DNA of 64,000 bases from Streptomyces sp. WZ-12 (GCF_028898845.1 NZ_CP118574.1:3596001-3660000), one strand, 5' to 3'; counted from the stretch's first letter, positions 1 through 9,873 are shown. Numbers and translations: made by a program. The notes: a model not told the origin generated them from the sequence alone.

Positions 1-21
1 GCGGCGCTTGCGGTCCGTCAT
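1..21 (-). CDS. 5' end of a gene running off the left edge
   Basis: An ATG at position 21 on the minus strand opens a frame reading MTDRKRR to the window edge. A GGAGAA ribosome-binding site lies about seven bases upstream, and a gene-free, relatively A/T-rich stretch follows, as expected of a promoter region. Only seven codons are visible, so the product cannot be identified and the call rests on the start signal alone. Confidence 0.4.
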
Positions 22-375
22 CACACGCTTCTCCATTGCTACTGACTTTGCGAAAAATCCCCGAGCGAGCCGCCAACTGAACGCAGGCAAAACTGGGCGC
101 AGGCATTCCGGCCGTCTCCCATTGGAACGCCATTTCCGTTTCGCCCGCCCCATTCCTGGCGCAAATGTGGGGAACGACACGCAATGGCGCCAAAATGACC
201 TTCGCCCGAATAATGACCCAGAACGCGCATATGACTGCGGAGTGCTGTTTTCCTTACCCCCGCTTCACTACGCCACTGCACTCCGCGTCACGACGGCCCG
301 ATACGGATAACGACCGCGCGCCGCCGACGTCATCGGCCCCGCACGACGCCACCGGACCCGGCCGCACACGACATC
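22..375. other. Gene-free stretch, likely promoter region of the left-edge gene
   Basis: No reading frame here has Streptomyces-like third-position bias or a believable start. The A/T content is higher than the surroundings, for example gcgaaaaatcc near position 52, which fits a promoter region for the minus-strand gene that starts at 21. I see no known operator motif. Confidence 0.4.
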
Positions 376-408
376 GGCCCCCGCACGACGCCGGGTCGTG
401 CGGGGGCC
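376..408 (-). terminator. Stem-loop terminator
   Basis: A perfect 14-bp stem (376-389 with 395-408) closes a five-base loop. It lies 58 bases downstream of the stop of the minus-strand gene at 467-805. There is no long T-run, which is usual for Streptomyces terminators. Confidence 0.7.
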
Positions 409-466
409 TGAGTGGCTGGTGTTACGCGGTGTGCGCGGGCCTCGACGAGGCGGTGGGGCGGGACGG

Positions 467-805
467 TCAGCCCTCCCCCTCCGCGTCGTCCGCGAGGTCC
501 CACTCCGCCGCGTCCCACTCGGCGTCCGGGTCGTAGTCGGTCATCTCCTCGCTGCTCCAGGACGCTTGCGCGAGTTGGGTGCCGGGCACCCCGGTGACCA
601 GGTCGAAGGGGTCGACGAGGTGGGCCAGCGCCTCCGCCGGATCGTCTCTGACCGTCTCCAACGACTGCCTGCGTTCGTCGTCGGGGAGCGCGGGGTCGCC
701 GTTGAGGCGGTCGACCGCGGCGCCGGTCAGCCGGGCGGCGTCGGTGACCTCCATGACGAGTTCGACGTGAAGCCGTACAAAGCGTGATGTCTCACCATTG
801 CTCAT
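467..805 (-). CDS. Small acidic conserved hypothetical protein
   Basis: A 112-residue protein with no signal peptide or membrane segment. The C-terminal third is strongly acidic, rich in Asp, Glu and Trp (for example YDPDAEWDAAEWDLADD). I do not recognise a domain and assign no function. The start looks leaderless: a TACCCT -10-like hexamer ends six bases before the ATG and there is no Shine-Dalgarno sequence. A strong stem-loop follows the gene. It stands alone, divergent from the LAxTG protein gene at 914. Confidence 0.65.
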   Translation of the reverse strand: MSNGETSRFVRLHVELVMEVTDAARLTGAAVDRLNGDPALPDDERRQSLETVRDDPAEALAHLVDPFDLVTGVPGTQLAQASWSSEEMTDYDPDAEWDAAEWDLADDAEGEG

Positions 806-913
806 GTCCGGAGGGTAAGCACGACCGGGTCCCGACTACCGCGCGACCCGCGGCGGTCACTAACATCTGCGGTCAACGGCCAATTCGCCGAACCCACAAG
901 GGGGATAGCTTTC

Positions 914-1315
914 GTGACCGCACGACGACCACTGCTGACCGCCACCGCCGCGGGATCGGTGCTGCTCGCCCTGTGGTTCGTGCCATCCGCCAACGCGCTC
1001 GTGGAAGTTGACGGGGCGCCACATTCCGGCCCCCCTGCGGAATCCGCAGCGGCGGGCGCCGGGCGGGTGAATGTATCGGACGCGGCCGGCCCTAAGGGGC
1101 ATTCCGGCAAGGCGTCCGCGGAAAAGAACTCCGGTGCGCGGAGCGCGAACAGCGGCTCCACCACCACCCGGTCCGGCGGCGGCCCGCACCACTACCTCGC
1201 CGACACCGGCAGCCCGGACACCACGCCCTACGCGGTGGGCGGCGCGGCCTTCCTGGCGCTCGGCGCCGCGCTGGTCGGCTACTCCGTGCGCCGCACCCGC
1301 GACGGCGCGGCCTGA
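914..1315 (+). CDS. LAxTG-motif surface protein, probable sortase substrate
   Basis: A 133-residue exported protein. Residues 1-29 form a signal peptide (RR, hydrophobic core, AxA-like end at SANA). A low-complexity Ser/Gly/Ala middle follows. Residues 95-99 are LADTG, then a hydrophobic segment at about 108-125 and a positive tail (RRTRDGAA). That order is the classic sortase cell-wall sorting signal. LAxTG is the form used by class E sortases of actinobacteria, and no class E sortase gene lies in this window. The start is GTG with GGGGGA upstream. The protein is too short to carry an enzyme domain, so it is probably a small wall-attached protein of unknown role. Confidence 0.7.
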   Translation: MTARRPLLTATAAGSVLLALWFVPSANALVEVDGAPHSGPPAESAAAGAGRVNVSDAAGPKGHSGKASAEKNSGARSANSGSTTTRSGGGPHHYLADTGSPDTTPYAVGGAAFLALGAALVGYSVRRTRDGAA

Positions 1316-1593
1316 GCCAGCAGCCGCGCCGCCCGGCCAACCGACCACTCGGCGCCCCGGCACGACTCCCGCCCCGACCGCCCGCGACAGACAACGGTCA
1401 GCACTCGGTCAGACCGCCCTCACAACGCTTGACCGCGTGCCACCGACCGACGGCCAACGACCGTCACCGGCCGCCGCAGGCCGACCACCAGCCGGCGGCA
1501 GCCGCTCCCGACCGCGGCATCTCGACGCCCACGAACCGGAGTTGACGAAAGTCCCAGGCCATCCGGCGCGTCATCAAGCGACGTGAGGCAACG

Positions 1594-3138
1594 TCAGGCG
1601 AGTTCCCCGGTGACCGACTCCGCCGCCGCCACCAGCTTCCCGTCCCGGACGAACGCGAACGCCGCCTCCAGGTCCGGCGCCAGGAAGCGGTCCTCGCCCG
1701 GCCCCTGCACGCCCGCGTCGCGCAGCGCGGCCAGCACCGCCCGGGTCGCCGGCGCGGGCGTCAGCCCCTCCCGCAGCTCGACGGCGCGGGTCGCCGCGTA
1801 GAGCTCGACGGCGAGGACGCGGGTGAGGTTGTCCACCGCGGTGCGCAGCTTGCGCGCCGCCGACCACCCCATCGAGACGTGGTCCTCCTGCATCGCGGAG
1901 GACGGGATGGAGTCCACCGACGCCGGGGCGGCCAGCCGCTTCAACTCGCTGACCAGCGCGGCCTGGGTGTACTGGGCGATCATCAGGCCCGAGTCGACGC
2001 CCGGGTCGCCGGCGAGGAAGGCGGGCAGCCCGTGCGAGCGGTTCTTGTCCAGGAGGCGGTCGGTGCGCCGCTCGGCGATGGAGCCGAGGTCGGCCGCGGC
2101 GATGGCCAGGAAGTCCAACGCGTAGGCGACCGGCGCGCCGTGGAAGTTGCCGTTGGACTCCACCCGGCCGTCGGGCAGCACGACGGGGTTGTCGACGGCG
2201 GCGGCCAGCTCCCGCTCGGCGACCAGGCGGGCGTGCGCCAGGGTGTCCCGGCCGGCGCCGGCGACCTGGGGCGCGCAGCGGATCGAGTAGGCGTCCTGGA
2301 CGCGCGGGGCGTCGTCCTGGTGGTGGCCGGTGAAACCCGAACCGGCAAGGAACGCCAGCATGTTGGCGGCCGAGGCGGCCTGCCCGGGGTGCGGGCGTAT
2401 CGCGTGCAGCTCGGGCGCGAGGACCTTGTCGGTGCCGAGCAGCGCCTCCATGGAGAGCGCGGCGGTGAGGTCCGCGGAGGTGAACAGCCGGGCCAGGTCG
2501 GCGCAGGCCATCACCAGCATGCCGAGCATGCCGTCGGTGCCGTTGAGGAGGGCCAGCCCCTCCTTCTCGCGGAGCTCGACGGGCGCGATGCCGTGCGCGG
2601 CCAGCAGCTCGCCGGACGGCCGGACGACGCCGTCGGGGCCCTCCGCCTCGCCCTCGCCCAGCAGCGTCAGCGCGCAGTGCGAGAGCGGCGCCAGGTCGCC
2701 GGAGCAGCCGAGCGAGCCGTATTCGTGGACGACCGGGGTGATGCCGGCGTTCAACAGGGCGGCCATGGTCTCGACGACCACCGGGCGGACGCCGGTGTGC
2801 CCGGAGGCGAGCGTCTTCAGCCGCAGGAACATCAGGGCGCGGACCACCTCGCGCTCGACCCGGGGGCCCATGCCGGCCGCGTGCGAGCGCACGATGTTGC
2901 GCTGGAGTTGGGCGCGCAGGTCGGGGCTGATGTGGCGGACGGCGAGGGCGCCGAAGCCGGTGGAGACGCCGTAGACCGGGTCCGGCTTGGCCGCCAGCTC
3001 GTCGATGAAGGCGCGGGAGGCGGCGACGGCGGCACGGGCCTCTTCGGACAGCTCGATCCGGGCCGCGCCGCGGGCCACCGCGATGACGTCCTGTGCGGTG
3101 GTGCCGGACGTCCCCAACACCACAGTGTGCATATCCAT
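1594..3138 (-). CDS. hutH: Histidine ammonia-lyase
   Basis: A 514-residue enzyme that converts L-histidine to urocanate and ammonia, the first step of histidine breakdown. The whole aromatic amino acid lyase fold is present: YGVSTGFGAL at about 56-65, which carries the catalytic Tyr, and GSLGCSGDLAPLSH at 141-154, from which the MIO electrophile forms. The MIO triad is Cys145-Ser146-Gly147 instead of the more common Ala-Ser-Gly; the Cys form is known in actinobacterial enzymes. QYTQAALVSELK and the SSAMQEDHVSMGW block also fit the family. Start MDMHTVV; length is normal. No other hut gene is nearby, so it stands alone, as in other Streptomyces. Confidence 0.95.
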   Translation of the reverse strand: MDMHTVVLGTSGTTAQDVIAVARGAARIELSEEARAAVAASRAFIDELAAKPDPVYGVSTGFGALAVRHISPDLRAQLQRNIVRSHAAGMGPRVEREVVRALMFLRLKTLASGHTGVRPVVVETMAALLNAGITPVVHEYGSLGCSGDLAPLSHCALTLLGEGEAEGPDGVVRPSGELLAAHGIAPVELREKEGLALLNGTDGMLGMLVMACADLARLFTSADLTAALSMEALLGTDKVLAPELHAIRPHPGQAASAANMLAFLAGSGFTGHHQDDAPRVQDAYSIRCAPQVAGAGRDTLAHARLVAERELAAAVDNPVVLPDGRVESNGNFHGAPVAYALDFLAIAAADLGSIAERRTDRLLDKNRSHGLPAFLAGDPGVDSGLMIAQYTQAALVSELKRLAAPASVDSIPSSAMQEDHVSMGWSAARKLRTAVDNLTRVLAVELYAATRAVELREGLTPAPATRAVLAALRDAGVQGPGEDRFLAPDLEAAFAFVRDGKLVAAAESVTGELA

Positions 3139-3243
3139 ATTCAGGCACCCTAGAGACTGAATCTTCGGATGTCACCACCGGATTCCGGGATCATCCCTTA
3201 CCGATCTCCACCCGGGCCGGCCCGCCCCGACGGCCGGCCCGCC

Positions 3244-4455
3244 TCACCTCCGGAACCTCCGCCGCTCCGGCCCGGACCGCGGCTCCGGCGAGTCCGCCAG
3301 CCGCACCACCGGGTCCTGCGCGCCGCCGTGCCGCCCGGCCACCACCGGCTCGCCGGACCGCGCCGCCTTGGCCCGGTACTGGGCGGCGTCCGCGAGCCGG
3401 AAGAGCCGGCGGGCGCTGCGCACCGGGCCGATCGGGTCGCCGGTCGAGGCCACCCCCACCGCGACCCCCTCGCCGAGGTCCAACTCCTCGGCCCGCGCGC
3501 ACAACTCGCCCGCCACCTTGACCACTTCGTCGGACTCCGGCCCGACCGCCAGCAGACAGAACTCGTCCCCGCCCAGCCGCGCCGCCAGCGTCCCCGGCAG
3601 CATCGCGCCGCACAGCGACAGCACCGAACCGAAGCGCTCCAGGAGCCGGTCGCCGACCGCGTGCCCGCGGGAGTCGTTGACCCGCTTCAGCCCGTTCAGA
3701 TCGCACACCACCAGGCTGACCACCAGGCCGCCGGTCCGGTGCCGCTCCAGCGCCTCGTCCAGCCGCATGTCCACCGCCCGACGGTTGGCCAGCCCGGTCA
3801 ACGCGTCGGTGAACGCCAGCCGACGGGCCTCCGCGAGCCGCTCGGTCTGCGCGATCCCGGCGGCCGCGACGGCGGCCAGCACGGTCGCGAAATCGGCGTC
3901 CGCCCGCCCGAACACCGGCTCGCCGGCCGGCCGCGCCACATACAGCTCGCCCCACGCCCGGCCGTGCAGCACGATCGGGGCCACCACACAGCACCCCCGG
4001 CCGCGCCGCCGCAGCGCCGCCACCCGCTGGTGGTTGTACGGGCCCGGGTGCCCCCCGCCCCGGCGCCGCGCGTCCGGAATCCCCTCGCCCGCCTCGTCGC
4101 CGGCGACCTCCACCCAGGCATTGGGCTCCCCGCCGCCGGCCCACTGCTCGTGCAGGAACCCGACGATCTCCGGGAACTCGTGCACCGGATACGCCTCGTC
4201 GTCGGGGAACTCCCGCTCCTCCGGGGCGAGTTCGCCGACGTTCGCCAGCACCCGGAGCTGCCCCCGCTCGCGCTCCCACTTCGAGATCGCCGCGAAGGAG
4301 CCCCCCAGCGCCTGCCGCACCCCCTGCGCCGCGGCCCGGGCCGCCTCGCGCAGCGTGGGCGCGGCCGCCATCGCCTGGGCCAGCTCCACCACGGCCCGAA
4401 GCCTCGCGTCACCCTCGCCCGTCACCGGATCCTCACATTCCGTCACCGTGAGCAC
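3244..4455 (-). CDS. GAF-GGDEF diguanylate cyclase
   Basis: A 403-residue cytoplasmic protein. A GAF-like sensor occupies about residues 20-200 and a GGDEF domain about 210-385. The domain shows FTDALTGLANRR, CDLNGLKRVND and an intact RLGGDEF signature (GGDEF at 295-299), so it should make cyclic di-GMP from two GTP. The RxxD product-inhibition site, expected at 286-289, reads LPGT, so feedback control through that site is absent. No membrane segment is seen. The start may be GTG 4455 or GTG 4425; the latter has GAGG five bases upstream. It sits between hutH and the enoyl-CoA hydratase gene. In Streptomyces cyclic di-GMP controls development through BldD; the signal sensed by this GAF domain is unknown. 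Confidence 0.88.
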   Translation of the reverse strand: MLTVTECEDPVTGEGDARLRAVVELAQAMAAAPTLREAARAAAQGVRQALGGSFAAISKWERERGQLRVLANVGELAPEEREFPDDEAYPVHEFPEIVGFLHEQWAGGGEPNAWVEVAGDEAGEGIPDARRRGGGHPGPYNHQRVAALRRRGRGCCVVAPIVLHGRAWGELYVARPAGEPVFGRADADFATVLAAVAAAGIAQTERLAEARRLAFTDALTGLANRRAVDMRLDEALERHRTGGLVVSLVVCDLNGLKRVNDSRGHAVGDRLLERFGSVLSLCGAMLPGTLAARLGGDEFCLLAVGPESDEVVKVAGELCARAEELDLGEGVAVGVASTGDPIGPVRSARRLFRLADAAQYRAKAARSGEPVVAGRHGGAQDPVVRLADSPEPRSGPERRRFRR

Positions 4456-4538
4456 GCTCTGTACTACAGCGTAGGAATGATTGACCCCCTTCGCCCCTTC
4501 CGCCGGTCAACGACCACCGGAAGGAGCGGCTCCGGGGC

Positions 4539-5342
4539 TCACTCCCCCGGCCAGTCCGGGTCCCGCTTCTCGTTGAACGCGGCGACGCCCTCGGCCCGGT
4601 CCCCGGAGAACGCCACGCTCCGCCAGGCACCGTCCTCAAGGTCCAACCCGGCCCGCAGGTCCAGCCCCTGCCCCAGTCGCATGGCGCGCTTGGCCGCGCG
4701 CAGCCCGACCGGCGAATTGCGGGCGATCGCGGCGGCCAGCGCCAGCGCCTCCGCCCGGTCCTGCCCGTCCGCCACCAGCCGGTCCACCAGCCCCAGCTCG
4801 GCCGCCTCCGCGGCCGGCACCCGGCGCGCGGTGAAGACCAGTTCGGCCGCCCGCGCCGCGCCCACCCGGCGCGGCAGCAACTGCGTCCCGCCGCCACCGG
4901 GGATGACGCCCACCGAGACCTCCGGCAGCCCCACCACCGCGCTCCCGTCCGCGACGATCAGATCGCAGGCCAGCGCCAGCTCGTAGCCGCCGCCGAGCGC
5001 GAAGCCGTGGACCGCGGCGATGGTCGGCACCGGCAGCTCCAGCACCCCGGTGTACGCGGCCCGGGTCCGCGGGCGCTGCCGCATCAGGTCCGCGTCCGTG
5101 AAGGAGTTCCGCTCCTTGAGGTCGGCGCCCACGCAGAACGCCCGCTCATGGGTGGAGGTGAGCACCACCACCCGCACGGAACGGTCGGCGGCCAGCGCGG
5201 CGCACGCCTCCGCCAGCGCGTCGGCCATCGCCGTCGACACTGCGTTCATCGCCTTCGGCCGGTCCAGGACCAGCTCCGCCACGAAACCGTGGCGCTCGAC
5301 GCCGACCCACTCCTCCGCGCCGAACCGCTGCATACCGCTCAT
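4539..5342 (-). CDS. Enoyl-CoA hydratase/isomerase family protein
   Basis: About 267 residues from an ATG at 5342 (MSGMQRFG), preceded by a GGGAGGGCGG ribosome-binding site; an upstream in-frame ATG at 5396 lacks one. The crotonase fold is clear: LDRPKAMNAVSTAM near the N-terminus, the oxyanion-hole segment HGFALGGGYELALACD, and LPEVSVGVIPGGGGTQLLPR, where the Glu of LPEV fits a catalytic position. Crotonases hydrate enoyl-CoA or shift double bases in fatty or aromatic acyl-CoA breakdown; the exact substrate cannot be read from sequence. It lies between the adenylate cyclase and GGDEF genes, all on the minus strand. Confidence 0.88.
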   Translation of the reverse strand: MSGMQRFGAEEWVGVERHGFVAELVLDRPKAMNAVSTAMADALAEACAALAADRSVRVVVLTSTHERAFCVGADLKERNSFTDADLMRQRPRTRAAYTGVLELPVPTIAAVHGFALGGGYELALACDLIVADGSAVVGLPEVSVGVIPGGGGTQLLPRRVGAARAAELVFTARRVPAAEAAELGLVDRLVADGQDRAEALALAAAIARNSPVGLRAAKRAMRLGQGLDLRAGLDLEDGAWRSVAFSGDRAEGVAAFNEKRDPDWPGE

Positions 5343-5444
5343 ACCGCCCTCCCGATCGCCGGTTAACGCTCGTTGACCTGATCGCCCGAGGATCATGTCA
5401 GCTCACGGCGGTTTACGGCAGGGGCTGACCCGGCCGAGCACACC

Positions 5445-6653
5445 TCACCCGCGCCGGGTCAACATCCACGGCTCGACGACGCCCAGCCCGCGCACCGGCC
5501 GCTGCCACATCGGCTGCAACGCGAAGCGGTACGGGGGCGGCGGGCTGCCGGTGCCCTCCTGGGCGGCCTTCTCCGCGGCCGCGGCGTCCGCCTCGGAGAC
5601 CGGCGCATCGCCGGTGCGCCCCAACTCCTCCGCGAACGCCTCGTCCACCAGCACGGCGTCCCTCGGCGCTATCGAGGTCAGCCGGCTCGCCAAGTTGACG
5701 GTCGTCCCGAAGACATCGCCCATACGGGTCGTGACCGTGCCGAACGCGATGCCCACCCGCAGCTCGGGCATGGTCTCGTCGTGGCCCATGGTCTCGATGA
5801 GCCGCAGCCCGATCTCGGCGGCCACCCCGGCGTCGTCCGCCGCGAACAGCACCTCGTCCCCGAGCGTCTTGATGAGCCGCCCGCCGTGCGCGGCGACCAG
5901 GTCCGCGGCGGTGGTCTCGAACGCCTCGACCAGCTCGCCCAGTTCCTCCTCCTCCAGCCGCCGGGTCAGCCGGGTGAACCCGACCAGGTCGGCGAACCCG
6001 ACCGCCAGCCGACGGTCCACCATCTCCGCGTCGTCCTGGGCCTGGACGACCCGCCCGGTCGCCGCGGCGAGCTGCCGCCGCCACACGTAGACCAGGAACT
6101 CCTCCAACTCCGGGAGGAGCAGCTCGACCAGCGGGTACGTGATCTCCGTACGGGTCAGGCCGGAATCCTGCGGCTCCGTCAGCCCCTCCAGGAAGGAGTC
6201 GATCTGCCAGTCGGCCAGCCGGGCGGTGGTCTGCCCCGTGGAACGGGCGACCTGCACGGCCATCGCCTCGCTGAGCAGCCCCGCCTCGACCAGGCCGGCG
6301 AGCCGGCGCAGGGCCAGCACGTCGGCCTCGGTGAGGGCCTTGACCTGGCCGATGTCCGCGAATCCCATGGCCCGCCAGAAGCGCGCCGCGAGGTCCATCG
6401 AGACGCCGGCGCTGCGGGCCGCCTGGAACGGCGTGTAGCGGCGCTCGGCACCGATGATGAGCTGTTCCAGCTTCACGGCGATGTTGTTCTCGCCGTTGCC
6501 CTCTTCCTCGCCTTCGCCGTTGCCTTCTGCGTCATTGGCCGTGCCGTCGCTGCTTGCGGGATCACCCGCGGGCTCGCCCGCGGGGGCCTCACCCACCGCG
6601 TCGCCCTCGGCATCCGCCCCGCGCGGGGTGGCCCCCGAGTCGTCCGCGGTCAC
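5445..6653 (-). CDS. cya: Class III adenylate cyclase
   Basis: About 402 residues from a GTG at 6653, with an AGGGAG ribosome-binding site six bases upstream. An acidic low-complexity leader (1-58) is followed by a helical regulatory domain at about 61-160 like the pH-sensing N-terminal domain of mycobacterial Rv1264, then the cyclase domain (about 210-375). Metal-binding Asp222 ([11 protein letters not shown]) and Asp266 (TLGDEVLF), adenine-selecting Lys262 and Asp313, and transition-state Asn320 and Arg324 (TTVNLASRL) are all present, so it should make cAMP from ATP. There is no membrane segment. In S. coelicolor cAMP from the homologous gene affects germination and antibiotic production. 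Confidence 0.92.
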   Translation of the reverse strand: MTADDSGATPRGADAEGDAVGEAPAGEPAGDPASSDGTANDAEGNGEGEEEGNGENNIAVKLEQLIIGAERRYTPFQAARSAGVSMDLAARFWRAMGFADIGQVKALTEADVLALRRLAGLVEAGLLSEAMAVQVARSTGQTTARLADWQIDSFLEGLTEPQDSGLTRTEITYPLVELLLPELEEFLVYVWRRQLAAATGRVVQAQDDAEMVDRRLAVGFADLVGFTRLTRRLEEEELGELVEAFETTAADLVAAHGGRLIKTLGDEVLFAADDAGVAAEIGLRLIETMGHDETMPELRVGIAFGTVTTRMGDVFGTTVNLASRLTSIAPRDAVLVDEAFAEELGRTGDAPVSEADAAAAEKAAQEGTGSPPPPYRFALQPMWQRPVRGLGVVEPWMLTRRG

Positions 6654-7014
6654 CGGCCACTCCCTGTCCGATCCCTGCGCACTGCCCTTCCGATCTGCCC
6701 GCTCGCCCGTGATCCGCTCCCTGACGGACCGCCTCAACGATACGGCAGGTGTGCTCTGCCTCACGTGGTCGCTGCGCTGGCTGGCGGCCCACGTCGCGGT
6801 GACGACGCGTTCGCTCCCCGCCGAACCCCGCCGGTGGCCCGTCATTCGCCGTACCGGCGGAGGGGGTTGTGGGTGGCCGCCCCACGGAGCCGTCCGCCCG
6901 GCTTCGCGGTGGCTGGGGCCGCTCGCCCGCCCTCGCGGCGCGCAACCACCCCCCACCGCCAGCGCCCGGCGGAATCGCCGGGCCGGCGCAACCCCGACGA
7001 GGGGGAGGGAAGGG
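6654..7014. other. Gene-free stretch upstream of the adenylate cyclase gene
   Basis: This 361-base gap between birA and cya holds the cya ribosome-binding site and presumably its promoter. The cya frame stays open upstream of 6653, but its predicted residues there are Arg/Pro-rich with no conserved pattern, so I do not extend the gene. No hairpin or operator stands out. Confidence 0.5.
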
Positions 7015-7899
7015 CTACGCGTAGCCGTCGCCCGCCGCCGGGCGCAGGTGCACGATGTCGCCGGCGTCGACGGGTTGTTGGACGCCGTCGGCGGTGGCCA
7101 GGACGAGGCGGCCGTCGGCGTCGAGGGCGACGGCCTCGCCCTCGACGGAGCGGTCGCCGGGGAGGATCGCCCGCACGTGGCGGCCCAGCGTCGCGCAGCC
7201 CGCCGCGTACGCCTCCTGGAGGCGGCACGCCGCCGGGTCGCCGTCCGCCGCCTGCCACTCGCCGTACCAGTGCTCCAGGGAGCGGAGGACGGCGCGGAGC
7301 AGCGGGTCGCGGTCGGTGTTCTGGGCGCCGGCGAGGGCGAGCGAGGCGGCGGTGGGGACGGGGAGTTCGTCGGCGGTGAGGGTGACGTTGAGGCCGATGC
7401 CGAGGACGACGCCGTCGGCGGCGCGTTCGGCGAGGATGCCGCCGGTCTTGCGTTCGGCGTCGTCCACGGTGACCAGGACGTCGTTGGGCCACTTCAGGGC
7501 GGTGTCGACGCCGGCGGTGCGGGAGAGGGCGGTGGCGGTGGCCACGCCGGCGAGGAGCGGGAGCCAGCTCCAACGGACGGCCGGGACGGCGGGGGTGAGG
7601 TAGACGGAGACGAAGAGGCCGGAGCGGGGCGGCGCGGACCAGCGGCGGTCCAGGCGGCCGCGGGCGGCGGACTGTTCCTCGGCGACGAGCACGGCGCCCT
7701 CGCGCAGGTCGCCGGCGGCGGCCCGGTCCGCGAGGTCGGTGTTGGTCGACCCGGTGGTGGGGACGACGTCCAGGGAGGACCACAGCGCACCGGGCCGGAC
7801 GAGGGCCCGGCGGAGCGCGTTGGCATTCAGCGGCGGGCGGCCGAGATCGCTCCAGCGACCGGCGTCTTTGTCCCGGTTTTCCGGTGGTTGAGGCGTCAT
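7015..7899 (-). CDS. birA: Biotin-[acetyl-CoA carboxylase] ligase
   Basis: A 294-residue ligase that joins biotin to the acceptor lysine of carboxylase carrier domains through biotinyl-AMP. The biotin/AMP loop reads [11 protein letters not shown], the adjoining strand SGLFVSVYL, and the catalytic-lysine segment KWPNDVLV, followed by GGILAE and LGIGLNV. The C-terminal SH3-like domain is at about 235-285. There is no N-terminal helix-turn-helix, so this is a ligase only and not a biotin repressor. It is divergent from pccB at 8032, and its obvious substrate AccA2 is encoded at 14347-16116. This gives a functional cluster with the acyl-CoA carboxylase genes. Confidence 0.93.
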   Translation of the reverse strand: MTPQPPENRDKDAGRWSDLGRPPLNANALRRALVRPGALWSSLDVVPTTGSTNTDLADRAAAGDLREGAVLVAEEQSAARGRLDRRWSAPPRSGLFVSVYLTPAVPAVRWSWLPLLAGVATATALSRTAGVDTALKWPNDVLVTVDDAERKTGGILAERAADGVVLGIGLNVTLTADELPVPTAASLALAGAQNTDRDPLLRAVLRSLEHWYGEWQAADGDPAACRLQEAYAAGCATLGRHVRAILPGDRSVEGEAVALDADGRLVLATADGVQQPVDAGDIVHLRPAAGDGYA

Positions 7900-8031
7900 G
7901 GCTCCAGCCTAGGTGTGGTCAACGACGCAGTGCCGCAGAGCAGTCCCGCCGATACGCTACGAGGCGGTAGCCACACCCGTACCTCCCTTTCGTACGAGTG
8001 CCAGTCCAGGACGAGCAGGAGCCGCATCCCG

Positions 8032-9621
8032 ATGTCCGAACCGCAAGCGAACATCCACACCACCGCGGGCAAATTGGCGGATCTGCAGCGGCGGGTCGAG
8101 GAAGCCACGCATGCCGGCTCCGCCCGCGCGGTGGAAAAGCAGCACGCCAAGGGGAAGTTGACGGCGCGTGAGCGCATCGATCTCCTCTTGGACGAGGGCT
8201 CGTTCGTCGAGTTGGACGAGTTCGCGCGGCACCGGTCGACGAATTTCGGGATCGAGCAGAACCGGCCGTACGGAGATGGTGTCGTCACGGGGTACGGGAC
8301 CGTCGACGGGCGGCCGGTGTGCGTGTATTCGCAGGATTTCACCATCTTCGGCGGCTCACTGGGCGAGGTCTACGGCGAGAAGATCGTCAAGGTGATGGAC
8401 TTCGCGCTCAAGAACGGCTGCCCGGTCATCGGGATCAATGACGGCGGGGGCGCCCGAATTCAGGAGGGGGTGGCCGCCCTCGGGCTGTTCGCGGAGATTT
8501 TCCGCCGCAATGTACACGCGTCGGGCGTGGTGCCGCAGATTTCCCTGATCGTGGGTCCGTGCGCGGGCGGCGCGGTGTATTCGCCGGCCATAACGGATTT
8601 CACGGTGATGGTCGACCAGACCTCGCACATGTTCATCACCGGGCCGGACGTCATCAAGACGGTCACCGGCGAGGACGTCGGCTTCGAGGAGTTGGGCGGG
8701 GCCCGGACGCACAACACCACCTCGGGCGTGGCACACCACATGGCGGGCGACGAGAAGGACGCCATCGACTTCGTCAAGGGCCTGCTGTCGTACCTGCCGT
8801 CCAACAACCTCTCGGATCCACCGGTGTTCGCAGAGGAGGTGGATCTTGAGGTCTCGGACGCGGACCGCGAACTGGACGCGCTGATCCCGGACTCGGCGAA
8901 CCAGCCGTACGACATGCACGCGGCGATCGAGCACGTGCTGGACGACGGTGAATTCCTGGAGACCCAGGCGCTGTTCGCGCCGAACATCCTGACCGGGTTC
9001 GGGCGGGTGGAGGGCCACTCGGTCGGCGTGGTGGCCAATCAGCCGATGCAGTTCGCCGGTTGCCTGGACATCAAGGCGAGCGAGAAGGCCGCGCGGTTCG
9101 TGCGGACCTGCGACGCGTTCAATGTCCCGGTGCTGACCTTCGTCGACGTGCCGGGGTTCCTGCCGGGGACGGACCAGGAGTACGACGGGATCATCCGGCG
9201 CGGCGCCAAGTTGATCTACGCGTACGCGGAGGCGACGGTTCCGCTGATCACCGTGATCACGCGGAAGGCGTTCGGCGGCGCGTACGACGTCATGGGGTCC
9301 AAGCACCTGGGTGCGGATCTGAACCTGGCGTGGCCGACGGCGCAGATCGCGGTGATGGGGGCGCAGGGCGCGGTGAACATCCTGCACCGGCGGACGCTGG
9401 CGGCGATCGAGGATCCGGCCCAACAGGATTCCCGGCGCCAGGAGTTGATCCAGGAGTACGAGGACGCGCTGCTGAATCCTTACGTCGCGGCCGAGCGGGG
9501 CTATGTCGACGCGGTGATCATGCCGTCCGAGACCCGGCGGCACATCGTCCGCGGGCTGCGCACGCTGCGCAACAAGCGGGAGGCGCTGCCGCCGAAGAAG
9601 CACGGCAACATCCCGCTGTAG
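8032..9621 (+). CDS. pccB: Propionyl-CoA carboxylase beta subunit (carboxyltransferase)
   Basis: A 529-residue carboxyltransferase subunit. With the biotinylated AccA2 it turns propionyl-CoA into methylmalonyl-CoA, a polyketide building block and a route into the TCA cycle. Both crotonase-like halves are present: [37 protein letters not shown] in the first and [28 protein letters not shown] in the second. The Asp in GGAYDVMG (residue 419 here) appears to match the Asp that sets propionyl over acetyl preference in S. coelicolor PccB. The start is the ATG at 8032 with AGGAG upstream; the same frame runs open further upstream but is not coding there. pccE follows 36 bases after. Confidence 0.95.
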   Translation: MSEPQANIHTTAGKLADLQRRVEEATHAGSARAVEKQHAKGKLTARERIDLLLDEGSFVELDEFARHRSTNFGIEQNRPYGDGVVTGYGTVDGRPVCVYSQDFTIFGGSLGEVYGEKIVKVMDFALKNGCPVIGINDGGGARIQEGVAALGLFAEIFRRNVHASGVVPQISLIVGPCAGGAVYSPAITDFTVMVDQTSHMFITGPDVIKTVTGEDVGFEELGGARTHNTTSGVAHHMAGDEKDAIDFVKGLLSYLPSNNLSDPPVFAEEVDLEVSDADRELDALIPDSANQPYDMHAAIEHVLDDGEFLETQALFAPNILTGFGRVEGHSVGVVANQPMQFAGCLDIKASEKAARFVRTCDAFNVPVLTFVDVPGFLPGTDQEYDGIIRRGAKLIYAYAEATVPLITVITRKAFGGAYDVMGSKHLGADLNLAWPTAQIAVMGAQGAVNILHRRTLAAIEDPAQQDSRRQELIQEYEDALLNPYVAAERGYVDAVIMPSETRRHIVRGLRTLRNKREALPPKKHGNIPL

Positions 9622-9657
9622 TCCGCGTTGGTGCCCGTCGGAGGAGGTCGGTTGTCG

Positions 9658-9873
9658 ATGATCAAGGTGGTGCGGGGCAATCCCACGCCGGAGGAGTTGG
9701 CCGCCGCGGTGGCGGTGGTGAAGGCGCGGGCGGCGGCGGTGGCCGTGGGCGGCGCGCCGGAGGCGGGTGGCCGGGGCGGCGAGTGGGCGGATCCGGCGGC
9801 GACGGTGCCGGCCCGGTCGCGGTTGCCGCATCCGGGGCCGCGGGCGTGGCGGACCAGTTATTGGCCGCGGTGA
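9658..9873 (+). CDS. pccE: Acyl-CoA carboxylase epsilon subunit
   Basis: A 71-residue protein starting MIKVVRGNPTPEELAAAVAVV, the characteristic N-terminus of the actinobacterial epsilon subunit, and ending with the typical Arg/Trp-rich tail (WRTSYWPR). The epsilon subunit binds the beta hexamer and raises activity of the alpha-beta complex. The middle is Gly/Ala-rich linker. ATG 9658 is nine bases after the strong GGAGGAGGT site and fits better than TTG 9652, which is only three bases away. It is the second gene of the pccB operon. Confidence 0.9.
   Translation: MIKVVRGNPTPEELAAAVAVVKARAAAVAVGGAPEAGGRGGEWADPAATVPARSRLPHPGPRAWRTSYWPR

Noticed and set aside
1316..1593. Coding frame between the LAxTG gene and hutH
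   Set aside because: Open frames here are Arg/Pro-rich shadows without start signals or conserved residues; the gap is 278 bases and appears non-coding.
7011..7020. CTACGCGTAG near the birA stop as a further operator
   Set aside because: It has ten bases, lacks one CG of the core and lies at the end of a gene, with no promoter or start nearby.
6454..9621. PccB with a 525-residue N-terminal extension
   Set aside because: The extension is antisense to cya and birA; the pccB start with a ribosome-binding site is at 8032.
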